Positions 50,324-60,300 of a stretch of 64,000 nt of DNA are shown one piece after another. The first letter of the stretch is position 1, and the number at the start of each line of letters is the position of its first letter. The DNA is taken from the NCBI GenBank assembly GCA_012519425.1, contig JAAYQF010000093.1, positions 43,151 to 107,150 on the forward strand, read 5' to 3'. The notes under the pieces were generated by a model. That model made no database searches. It saw nothing but the letters and a program-made list of their open reading frames with translations, and had not been told where the DNA came from. Made by a program: the position numbers and the translations under genes. Source of the DNA: Bacteroidales bacterium. Lineage in GTDB: Bacteria > Bacteroidota > Bacteroidia > Bacteroidales > Paludibacteraceae.

Positions 50324-52456
50324 ATGAAGAAGAGAAGAAGCGTTTGGAAAATAAGTTTAAGCTGTATGCTAATCGGATTGTTATCGGGACTTTATGCGCA
50401 AAAACAATGGACAGGTAACCCTTTGGTACCCGGCTATTTCGCAGACCCTACCATTCGAAAGTTTGGGGACACTTATTATCTTTATGGCACCACAGACGGA
50501 GTCAAATTGGCTTCAGGAGAACCTACAGTTTGGGTCAGTAAAGATTTGATTGCATGGTATAATCATAAATTGGAATTAGCCTTGCCCGCCAACTTAAATA
50601 ATTGCTGGGCACCTGATGTACACCGGGCTGCCAACGGACTGTACTATTACTTTATGGGCAACTGCGAAAGAGGCTGTAATATCTACGCCTACGTTTCCGA
50701 ATCTCCATTGGGACCTTTCCGTCCTGTAAATGACGGCAAACCTGCTATTCCTGTGGGAACATCCGGCGAACATTTGCCGGCACTTGATGCACAATACCTG
50801 ATAGATGACGACGGCTCTGTACATGCCTATTTCGGTACCTGGTGCAGCTCTTTCGGAGGTATGGGCTATGCCAGGATCAATCCGGATGACATGGTAACCA
50901 TAGAAAAAACAGGCTTTATCCCCATGTCACAAATACCACACGCCTTTGAAGCTGCATACCCCATCAAATATGGCGATAAGTATTTTTTGATGTATTCATC
51001 CGGAGATTGTCGTTTAAGCACATACCAGGTACACTATTCAATCGGAGATAGTCCCGAAGGACCTTTTACTTACGGCAAAAACAATCCTATCTTGAAATCC
51101 AATGAAGACGGAACAGTAGATAGTCCGGGACATAATTCAGTATTAGAAAAAGATGGTAACTATTATATCTTGTACCATCGTCATGATAATCCCCATAGCA
51201 CGGGAGGTGAATTCAGACAAATGTGCATTGACCCGATGTTCTTTTCGGATAGCGTGACCATTGAAAAAATCAATCCCTCACATCACGGAGTTGAATTTGA
51301 ACCAGACATTAAGCTTACAAATCTGGCAAAAAATTGTCCGGTAACTTCCAGCTCAGCATATCACCTGACAGCTGATCCTACGCGCTATAGCCCCGGTGGA
51401 TACGACCATGTCTACAAACCGGCGCATGTTACAGATGAAAATAATGGTAACCTATGGAAGGCTGCAAGCTGCCAATTGCCTCAATCTGTAACCATAGATT
51501 TGGGTAAAAGTGTAAAAATCAAAAGAATTGCAACCGATTTTGAGTATGCAACCTATTATTATCAATACAAAATAGAACTTTCTGAAAACAACAAAAAATG
51601 GCAGATTTTTGCCGATCGCACCCAAAACATGGTTTGCGGCATGCCGATGATAGACGACAATGAAATGCAGGGAAGATACGTTAAACTGACTATTACCGGC
51701 ACAGAAAAAACCGGGGTCATTCCTGCAATATGGAACGTAAAAGTTTATGATCAAATCTTTGACTTGCCTGATTTTCAAAACAAACCTTCAGAAACTCCAC
51801 CGGGACCAAAACCCAACGGAGACAAGATAGTTGACTTCCAAGTAAAGAATTTAAAAGCAGGGAAATATTTCTCGCAATTCAAAAACAAAGGTACCCTCAA
51901 AGGGATATTTCAGGCTACTGCTCCGTTGAAGGTGTGTGTGGTAGATGGTGTCAAGGCTCTGTGTTTTGATGGAAAAAGTTTTTTACGATTGAATAAACCG
52001 GCTCCCGAAACCATGAATTGGAACGCTCCATTTACGGCATCTGCCTGGGTGTATAACCCTGAAATTGGTCATGGTGAATGCCTGGTTACATGGGCTTCGC
52101 GTGAACAAATGCTGCAATCATCTTACGTAGCCCTGATGTATGGAAAGGGTAATTATGGAGCTGTAGCCCATGGAGATGGGGCAGTGGATGTACCCTTCAA
52201 ACATATTCCCGAGGCCGGAAAGTGGCAGCATATTGCAGTCAGCTTCGACGGTGCGTTGGAGCATGTTTATGTAAACGGAAAAAAGGATTCCTGTCTGCCC
52301 ATTTCATTATTTATAGAGAGGGGTGAAATATTAATTGGATCAACCGGCGTTCCCATCGAAAATTTCGGTGGATACTTGGCTCGTGTACAAGTCTTCAACA
52401 AGCACATGACTGAATCGGAAATTCAGCAACTGATGCAGAAAACCGATCCACGTTAA
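50324..52456 (+). CDS. GH43-like glycosidase with discoidin-like and LamG domains
   Basis: GNPLVPGYFADPTIRKFGDTYYLYGTTDG; NNCWAPDVHRAANGLYYYFMGN; DSPGHNSVLEKDGNYYILYHRHD. ORF-track start 50243 overlaps the CotH gene; signal-peptide ATG at 50324. Confidence 0.9.
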   Translation: MKKRRSVWKISLSCMLIGLLSGLYAQKQWTGNPLVPGYFADPTIRKFGDTYYLYGTTDGVKLASGEPTVWVSKDLIAWYNHKLELALPANLNNCWAPDVHRAANGLYYYFMGNCERGCNIYAYVSESPLGPFRPVNDGKPAIPVGTSGEHLPALDAQYLIDDDGSVHAYFGTWCSSFGGMGYARINPDDMVTIEKTGFIPMSQIPHAFEAAYPIKYGDKYFLMYSSGDCRLSTYQVHYSIGDSPEGPFTYGKNNPILKSNEDGTVDSPGHNSVLEKDGNYYILYHRHDNPHSTGGEFRQMCIDPMFFSDSVTIEKINPSHHGVEFEPDIKLTNLAKNCPVTSSSAYHLTADPTRYSPGGYDHVYKPAHVTDENNGNLWKAASCQLPQSVTIDLGKSVKIKRIATDFEYATYYYQYKIELSENNKKWQIFADRTQNMVCGMPMIDDNEMQGRYVKLTITGTEKTGVIPAIWNVKVYDQIFDLPDFQNKPSETPPGPKPNGDKIVDFQVKNLKAGKYFSQFKNKGTLKGIFQATAPLKVCVVDGVKALCFDGKSFLRLNKPAPETMNWNAPFTASAWVYNPEIGHGECLVTWASREQMLQSSYVALMYGKGNYGAVAHGDGAVDVPFKHIPEAGKWQHIAVSFDGALEHVYVNGKKDSCLPISLFIERGEILIGSTGVPIENFGGYLARVQVFNKHMTESEIQQLMQKTDPR

Positions 52457-52607
52457 ATTTCCGTAACTCTAAAACTTATTGTATCATTGTATTCAAATTT
52501 AAATTTTAATAATAACAATATGAAGAAAGCATGCAATTCATTCTGAAACAGATCGTACATGCATTTGCAAACAGACTTCATACAAAATTCTAATAAATTA
52601 TTGACCT

Positions 52608-55007
52608 ATGAAACGACTTATTATCAGCTTTATCTCATTAACTTTAATTTTGCTTGTCAATGCAAAAACACCGACATCACCCTACCCCATCACACCGGTG
52701 CCGTTTACGGATGTAAAAGTTACGGATCAATTTTGGGGACAGCGCTTACAGGCAAACAGAGAAGTAACCATTCCTCTGGCATTCAGCAAGTGCGAAGAAA
52801 CAGGAAGGTATGAAAACTTTGTAAAAGCAGCCAACCCCAGCGATTCTTATGTGGTAGGCGGTTTGTCTTTTGACGACACCGACGTGTACAAGACCATTGA
52901 AGGGGCAAGCTACTCCATGCAAACCTATCCCGATAAAAAATTGGAACAATACATCGACAGCGTCATTGAAATTGTTGCCAAGGCACAAGAACCAGACGGA
53001 TACTTGTTTACCGCACGTACCATGAACCCCGGACGTCCACATGAATGGGCGGGTTCAAAACGCTGGGAAAAAGTGGAAGATTTAAGTCATGAGTTGTATA
53101 ATTTGGGACATCTGATTGAGGGAGCTATTGCGCATCACCAGGCAACGGGCAAACGTAACTTTTTGGACATTGCCATCAAATTTGCCGAATGTGCAATCAG
53201 AGAGGTTGGAGATCAACCCGGACAGGCATGTGTAGTTCCCGGTCACCAGATTGCAGAAATGGCCATGGCACGACTGTATGTTCTAACCGGTGAAAAGAAG
53301 TATTTGGATTTTGCCAAATTCTTACTGGACAAACGCGGTTACACAGAACGCAAAGGAGAATACAGTCAGGCACACAAACCCGTTCTTGAACAAGATGAGG
53401 CAGTTGGACATGCTGTTCGTGCGGCTTATATGTACAGTGGCATGGCCGATGTGGCTGCGCTGACAGGAGATCCAAGTTATATCAAAGCCATCGATGCAAT
53501 TTGGGACAACATAGTGAGTAAAAAGATGTACATAACCGGTGGTATCGGTTCAACCAACAACGGAGAAGCTTTTGGAGACAATTATGAACTTCCGAACATG
53601 TCCGCTTATTGTGAAACTTGTGCTGCCATTGCACATGTGTATATGAACCATCGTTTATTCCTGCTCCATGGAGAATCTAAATATTACGATGTGTTAGAGC
53701 GGACGCTATACAATGGATTGATATCGGGTGTATCCTTAGACGGAGGAAGGTTTTTCTATCCCAATCCCCTGGAGTCAATTGGTCAGCACCAACGTCAACC
53801 CTGGTTCGGATGCGCTTGTTGTCCATCTAATGTGAGTCGTTTTATCCCCTCTTTGCCGGGTTATGTGTACGCAGTTAAAGATGCCGACGTATTTGTCAAT
53901 CTGTTCATGGCAAACAATGCTAACCTGACAGTAAATGGTAAAAAATTAAATTTGGTTCAACAGACCGGCTATCCCTGGAACGGAGATATCGAAATTCAGG
54001 TTAATCCCTCTTCGAGACAAGAATTCAACATCAGAATCAGAATCCCCGGTTGGGTAACAGGCAAAGTTGCACCCTCAGATTTATATAAATATGCTGATAG
54101 AAAAAATCTGTCTTACAGCGTTCAGGTAAATGGTGAACCAGTTGAATCCAAGTTAGAAGACGGGTATTTTGTTATTTCCAGAAGATGGAAAAAAGGAGAT
54201 ATTGTAAATGTGCATTTCGACATGGAACCACGCACGGTAAAAGCACATCCGGAAGTAGAAGCAGACAGGGGAAGGATCGCCATCGAAAGAGGTCCTTTAG
54301 TATATTGTGCTGAATGGCCCGATAATGATTTCAGTGTACTGAGCATCATCATGAATCAAAGACCTCAATTTGAATTGATCGAAAGACCGGATTTACTCGA
54401 AGGCATTGTACAATTAAAAACCGGTGCTCAAATCCTGAGCTTTAATGAAGAAGGCAGGATAGAAGTAGAAGATGTACAACTTATCATGATCCCGTATTAT
54501 GCATGGGCGCACAGAGGAAGCGGTGAAATGTCAGTATGGCTGCCAAACGAACTCAACGCTACCCGCCCGGTAATGCCCCCGAGCATTGCTTCTGAAAGCA
54601 AAATATCAGCTTCATTAATGACAAGGTCAATATCAGCCATCAACGACCGCCTGTTGCCTAAAAACAAAGAAGACAGATCAGTTCCCTATTACCATTGGTG
54701 GCCCAAAGAAGGTACTACAGAATGGATTGCGTACGAGTTTTCTGAAAAAAAGAGCATCAGTGGCAGTAGTGTTTTCTGGTTCGATGATGGTCCCTGGGGC
54801 GGTTGCCGAACTCCGCAAAGCTGGCGTTTGTACTACAAAGACAGCCGGGGTGAATGGACACCTGTAGAAAACACAGAACCGTATGGCACTGAAAAAGGTG
54901 TAAATAACTTCGTACCTTTTAAGGCTGTTACAACAGATGCGGTAAAAATTGAAATTGACTTGCCTGAGAGACATTCAGCTGGCATTTTCGAATGGAGCAT
55001 TGAATAA
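52608..55007 (+). CDS. GH127 beta-L-arabinofuranosidase (HypBA1-like) with C-terminal discoidin-like domain
   Basis: VKVTDQFWGQRLQANREVTIPLAFSKCEETGRYENF; YCETCAAIAHVYMNHRLFLLHGESKYYDVLERTLYNG; FGCACCPSNVSRFIPSLPGYVYA (E-x-C plus CC cluster). Confidence 0.9.
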   Translation: MKRLIISFISLTLILLVNAKTPTSPYPITPVPFTDVKVTDQFWGQRLQANREVTIPLAFSKCEETGRYENFVKAANPSDSYVVGGLSFDDTDVYKTIEGASYSMQTYPDKKLEQYIDSVIEIVAKAQEPDGYLFTARTMNPGRPHEWAGSKRWEKVEDLSHELYNLGHLIEGAIAHHQATGKRNFLDIAIKFAECAIREVGDQPGQACVVPGHQIAEMAMARLYVLTGEKKYLDFAKFLLDKRGYTERKGEYSQAHKPVLEQDEAVGHAVRAAYMYSGMADVAALTGDPSYIKAIDAIWDNIVSKKMYITGGIGSTNNGEAFGDNYELPNMSAYCETCAAIAHVYMNHRLFLLHGESKYYDVLERTLYNGLISGVSLDGGRFFYPNPLESIGQHQRQPWFGCACCPSNVSRFIPSLPGYVYAVKDADVFVNLFMANNANLTVNGKKLNLVQQTGYPWNGDIEIQVNPSSRQEFNIRIRIPGWVTGKVAPSDLYKYADRKNLSYSVQVNGEPVESKLEDGYFVISRRWKKGDIVNVHFDMEPRTVKAHPEVEADRGRIAIERGPLVYCAEWPDNDFSVLSIIMNQRPQFELIERPDLLEGIVQLKTGAQILSFNEEGRIEVEDVQLIMIPYYAWAHRGSGEMSVWLPNELNATRPVMPPSIASESKISASLMTRSISAINDRLLPKNKEDRSVPYYHWWPKEGTTEWIAYEFSEKKSISGSSVFWFDDGPWGGCRTPQSWRLYYKDSRGEWTPVENTEPYGTEKGVNNFVPFKAVTTDAVKIEIDLPERHSAGIFEWSIE

Positions 55008-55026
55008 ATTAAATAAAACTGTTGCT

Positions 55027-56673
55027 ATGTGCAGATATCTAAAAAGTTTATTGAGCACATCCTTTTTGTTGACATTTGCCCTACAAATAGCATGGGCGCA
55101 ACCGGCACACGATCCCTCAACCATCGTGTATGAAAACGGGAAATATTGGGTTTTTTGCACGGGCAATGGCGTTTGGGCTATGTCTTCGGACAAACCTGAC
55201 TTTACAAATTGGAGAGGTCAAAAGCCTGTGTTCCCCATAGGCACCTGGCCATCGTGGATCAACACGTACGTAAAAGAATTCAATGGACATTTTTGGGCAC
55301 CTGACATCATTTTTATGAATGGTAAGTGGTATTTGTACTACTCCTGTTCCACCTTCGGATCAAACAAATCTGCTATCGGAGTAGCAACAACAAATTCTTT
55401 GTCCGGTGAAAGCTGGACTGACTTAGGATTGGTAACTTACACAGATGGCACGCAAGGAGTTAATGCCATTGATGCCTCAATCATGCGTGACAAAGATGGG
55501 AAAATCTGGCTCAGCTATGGTTCGTTCTGGAACGGTATTGTAATGACTGAACTTGATTCCGTCAGCGGAAAACCCAAAAATGCCAACAACAGAATAGCAA
55601 TTGCCAACAACAATCCGGAAGCATCATCTTTGGTGTATCATGACGGCTATTATTATCTGTTTTTCAATAGGGGTAAATGCTGCGATGGTATGAACAGCAC
55701 TTATCATATGTATGTAGGCAGATCAAATAAGCCCACTGGTCCGTACTATGACAAAGCCGGAGTAGATTGTAACAAAGGTGGCGGAAGTTCATTTCTGCAC
55801 TCAGACGGCAGATTTATCGGTCCCGGACATTTTGGAATGCGTGACTCACTACTGTCTTATCATTTCTATGATGGTATGGACAACGGAAATGCTAAATTAA
55901 AAGTAGCAAAAATCAGGTGGAAAGATGGATGGCCAAGCGCTGAATACTCTCGTGTAGGTGGATATGCTGATGGAACTTATGTTATAGTAAACAAAAACAG
56001 CAACAAAATTTTAAAGCTCAGAAACAACATAACAAACAATGGTTCGAGTGCAGTCCTTGGCACTGAGAAAGGTGAAGACAGCGAGAGATGGCGCGTTAAT
56101 TATTTAGACAACAGGTACTATAGAATAGCCTTGGATGTTGACACCACCATGACATTGGAAATCAGAAATTGCAGCAAATCAACAGGAGAATTGGCTCAAG
56201 TATGGACTGATATCGGCACTGATTGCCAGGAGTGGTACTTGGTTCAGGCAGGAGGCCTCTATTATAAAATAGTGAACAAGAACAGTCACCACGTTTTGGA
56301 AGTGATCAACGCCCTGACAGCTGATGGGGCTCCCATCCGTCAATGGGAGTACAACGGCCATGACTGCCAGTTGTGGAGATTGAAACGCCCTGCCAATCAA
56401 ACCGGAATAGAGGTTCCAACAGAAGAGGATCAACAGGCCAAAATCTACCAACCTGCAAAAGGCATCCTGGAAATTGAAATGCCTGCCAATCTGATTCATA
56501 AATCTGAACTCCGGGTATTCAATCAAATTGGTCAACCCAAACTCCGGATTCCGCTGCATACGAAGAGGACCAATGTCAATATTACGGATAAGTTAAATTT
56601 AGGTTTGTATATCGCGAAAATAACTGATGCGAAAGGCTCAACAATCCGGATACAGAAAATTTTCATCGAATAA
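55027..56673 (+). CDS. GH43 endo-arabinanase/arabinosidase-like with RICIN-type domain and T9SS tail
   Basis: AHDPSTIVYENGKYWVFCTGNGVWAMSSDKPDFTNW; FWAPDIIFMNGKWYLYYSCSTFGSNKSAIGVATT; RICIN-like repeats; C-term LNLGLYIAKITDAKGSTIRIQKIFIE. Confidence 0.9.
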   Translation: MCRYLKSLLSTSFLLTFALQIAWAQPAHDPSTIVYENGKYWVFCTGNGVWAMSSDKPDFTNWRGQKPVFPIGTWPSWINTYVKEFNGHFWAPDIIFMNGKWYLYYSCSTFGSNKSAIGVATTNSLSGESWTDLGLVTYTDGTQGVNAIDASIMRDKDGKIWLSYGSFWNGIVMTELDSVSGKPKNANNRIAIANNNPEASSLVYHDGYYYLFFNRGKCCDGMNSTYHMYVGRSNKPTGPYYDKAGVDCNKGGGSSFLHSDGRFIGPGHFGMRDSLLSYHFYDGMDNGNAKLKVAKIRWKDGWPSAEYSRVGGYADGTYVIVNKNSNKILKLRNNITNNGSSAVLGTEKGEDSERWRVNYLDNRYYRIALDVDTTMTLEIRNCSKSTGELAQVWTDIGTDCQEWYLVQAGGLYYKIVNKNSHHVLEVINALTADGAPIRQWEYNGHDCQLWRLKRPANQTGIEVPTEEDQQAKIYQPAKGILEIEMPANLIHKSELRVFNQIGQPKLRIPLHTKRTNVNITDKLNLGLYIAKITDAKGSTIRIQKIFIE

Positions 56674-56915
56674 TATATCTCCCAAGGCGTTGCCATTGAG
56701 CCGAAGAAGTTGTGAGTTGTTTGATCGATTTAGCTGTTTGAGCGCTAATTTTTCGAACTAAGCAGGCATAGTTTTGTTTTTTTTGTTTCGGTCAAGACAA
56801 AAAAATGAAGAAAGACGTAAGCTCAATCTCGTCCGGTAAGCCAAAAAACCCTCCATTTTTTAAAAATTTTCACCAAAATTACGTAAAATTTTTTCATTAA
56901 AAAAACTTAAAATTG

Positions 56916-56945
56916 TTTGTCAAGTAAAAACTGTTACTACTTTTG
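56916..56945 (+). promoter_or_regulatory. Strong-looking Bacteroidetes promoter (TTTG-N18-TACTTTTG)
   Basis: TTTG at 56916-56919, TACTTTTG (TAnnTTTG) at 56938-56945, with a structured transcript immediately downstream. Confidence 0.6.
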
Positions 56946-56951
56946 TAGTAT

Positions 56952-57067
56952 GCAAGTTGTTTAACTTGAATAAAATACCAAAAACAAAGTGCCGGATGAA
57001 TTATCGGTTCCTTGAGAGAACGTCTGTAAGACAGGGGCGGTTGACATTCCGGTTTTTTATGGCACTT
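56952..57067 (+). ncRNA. Candidate structured RNA / riboregulator with alternative pairings and U-tract
   Basis: CAAGTT-GTTT-AACTTG hairpin; AAGTGCC(56987-56993)/GGCACTT(57061-57067); competing CCGGATG/CATTCCGG followed by TTTTTT; internal CTGT-AAG-ACAG stem. Confidence 0.4.
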
Positions 57068-57264
57068 CAGAAAAAAAAGCGAGAAATACTAAACTATTCT
57101 ACTCACCTAAAATCACACAAATCCTAAAACTAAATAATAAACAAAAAACATCATACCGTACTCATTGCGATATGCATTAGCTCATTAATGTCCTTTAATG
57201 ATATAAGCATGAACAAACAACAAATAACTAAATAATTAACTAATCAACCCCACTTTCCCAAAGT

Positions 57265-57276
57265 CCCCCTTGGGGG
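57265..57276. repeat. GC-rich palindrome CCCCCTTGGGGG (REP-like)
   Basis: AAAGTCCCCCTTGGGGGATTTAGGGGG; related copies at 61259-61271 and 61335-61347. Confidence 0.6.
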
Positions 57277-57304
57277 ATTTAGGGGGCCATACAACAATCA
57301 TATC

Positions 57305-60300
57305 ATGAAACCAAAAAACCACAATCTCAAACTTTTATGCCTATCGCTCCTGATGATGTTAGGAGCCGGCAACTTGCATGCAGTCGATTACCTCTGCTTT
57401 ACCGCCGGAGAAGCGAATTCTTCCGTAAAGCTAAATAAAAACGGAAATGTCACCGCCACTATCCAAACCAGTACGGACGGTACTACCTGGACAAACTACA
57501 CGTTTAATACAAATATTCCTCTCGCGGTAAATGAGAAAGTTTATTTTAAGGGTAATTACAAAGGAACGGGAACCGATGATTATGCTTCGTTTGTAATGAC
57601 GGGTAAAATAAGTGCCTCGGGCAATCTGATGACACTTACTAACGGCGACAGCCCAACCACTACCTTAGCGGGCAAAAACTATTGTTTCTACAAGCTATTT
57701 GACGGCTGCACAAGCTTGACGGCAGCGCCTGAGCTTCCTGCCAAGACTTTGTCAAATTACTGCTATTACAGCATGTTCTACGGCTGCACGGGTTTGACTC
57801 AGGCACCCGCTCTGCCTGCCAAGACGCTGTCCGAAGGATGCTATCGAGACATGTTCCACGGCTGCACAGGTTTAACGGAGGCTCCTGATTTGCCTGCCGT
57901 GACACTGGCTGACTACTGCTACCGGCAGATGTTCTACGGTTGTACCGGGCTGAATTACCTTAGGGTAAAGTTCACCTCATGGACCGGTGCCACCGATGCC
58001 ACTTTAGATTGGCTGGCGAATGTGTCGGCTACCGGTACATTTGTATGTCCTACGGAATTGGACACCTCTACCAGGAATGCTTCGCGCGTGCCATCAGCCT
58101 GGACAGTCAACGTCGATTACCTCTGCTTCACCGCCGTGGAAGCAGGCTCTGTAAAACTAACTAAAAAAGGAAATATCACTGCCACCATCCAAACCAGTAC
58201 GGACGGTACTAACTGGACAAACTACACCTTTGATACAAACATTCCTCTCGCGGTAGACGAGAAAGTTTATTTTAGGGGTAATTACGTAGGAACGGGACCC
58301 GATGATTATGCTTCGTTTAGAATGACAGGTAAAATAAGTGCATCCGGTAATATTATGACACTAACAGACGGCGATAATCCGGGTACTTCGTTGGCAGACA
58401 AAAACTATTGTTTCTACAAACTATTCGATCAATTCGACTACGATCTATGGGAGGGTAGTGACGTCTTGACTACCGCACCCGATCTGCCTGCGACGACTTT
58501 GGCTAACTATTGCTACGCTTCCATGTTCTTTGGCTCCACGGGTTTAACAGAGGCACCCGAACTACCTGCCATGACCATGTATGATTACTGCTACAACGCT
58601 ATGTTCGCTTTTTGCACGGGCTTGACAGAAACACCTGCGCTACCTGCTACGACTGTGGCTGAACACTGCTACGAATTTATGTTCTACGGCTGCACCTGTT
58701 TAACTATGGCTCCTGCCCAATTGCCTGCCGCCACGCTGGCAAGTGACTGCTACAACCACATGTTTGGCAGTACCAAGTTAGCAAGTGCGCCCGCTTTACC
58801 CGCCACGACGCTGGCTGAACGCTGCTACTACGGCATGTTTTACGATTGCAAAAATTTGACTGCAGTGCCTGCTCAGCTTCCTGCCTTGACCCTGGCACCG
58901 AACTGCTACGAAGCCATGTTCAACGACTGTACTAATTTGACAGAGGCTCCTGCTCTGCCTGCCACGACGCTGGCCAAAGTGTGTTACCGCCAGATGTTCC
59001 GGGGCTGCACAAGTTTAACGGAGGTTCCTGCCCAACTACCCGCCACCACACTGGTTGATTCCTGCTACCAGCAGATGTTTTTTGACTGCCAAAGTCTAAC
59101 AGAAGCGCCTGAGCTACATGCCACAACTTTTGCTAAAGAGTGCTGCAACGAGATGTTTTGGGGCTGCACCCAACTGGATTACCTTAAGGTACACTTTACC
59201 TCATGGGCAGATGATATCGATGCTACCTTGAACTGGATGGGAGGTCTATGGCTTACCGGCTCATTTGTATGTCCTGAGGACTTGGATACCTCTATCAGGG
59301 ACGATTCGCACGTACCGCAGGACTGGATTGTGGACACTGGAGCCATCGTTGATTATCTCTGCTTTACCGCCGGAGAAGCGAATTCTTCCGTGCAGCTAAA
59401 TAAACATGGGAATATTCCGGCCGGTATCCAGATCAGTATGGACGGTATCAAATGGACTCACTACTTTTTTGATATGAATATACCACTCGCCGAAATAGGC
59501 GATAAGGTCTATTTTAGGGGTCTTTATCAGGGGATGGGACCCGACGATTACGCTTCGTTTGTAATGACGGGTAAGATAGCTGCCTCGGGCAATATCATGT
59601 CACTTACCGACGGTGCCGCCCCGACCACTTCTTTGACAGGCAAAAACTATAGTTTTTACAAACTATTCGACGGCTGCACAAGCTTAACGGCGGCACCTCA
59701 ACTGCCTGCTACGACACTGGCACCAAGCTGCTACCGCAACGTGTTCACCGGTTGTACGGGTCTAACGGCGGCGCCTGCTCTACCTGCCATAAATCTGGCT
59801 GACTACTGCTACATGAATATGTTCCGTGACTGTACGGGCTTGACGACGGCACCTACACTACCTGCCACAAATCTGGCGCCGAGCTGCTACCGGCAGATGT
59901 TCCTCGGCTGTACAGGTCTAACGGCGGCGCCTGTGCTGCCCGCCACCACTCTGTTTGAGTTCTGCTACACAAATATGTTCAATAACTGTACGGGCTTGAC
60001 GACGGCGCCTACTCTACCTGCCACAACTATGGCACCGAACTGCTGCCGGCAGATGTTCTTCGGCTGTACGAGTCTAAAGGCGGCGCCTGCTCTATCTGCC
60101 ACAAATCTGGCTGACTACTGCTACATTTACATGTTCTATGGCTGCACGAGTTTGACTACGGCTCCTGCTCAACTTCCTGCCACAAATCTGGCTAACTACT
60201 GCTACACCGGCATGTTCCTCGGCTGCACGAGTTTGACTACGGCTCCTGCTCAACTTCCTGCCACAACGCTGGCTGAAAGCTGTTATGAAAACATGTTCGG

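Noticed and set aside
52559-52813. Plus-strand ORF 52559..52813
   Set aside because: Out-of-frame overlap with the N-terminus of the GH127 gene; no coding signal.
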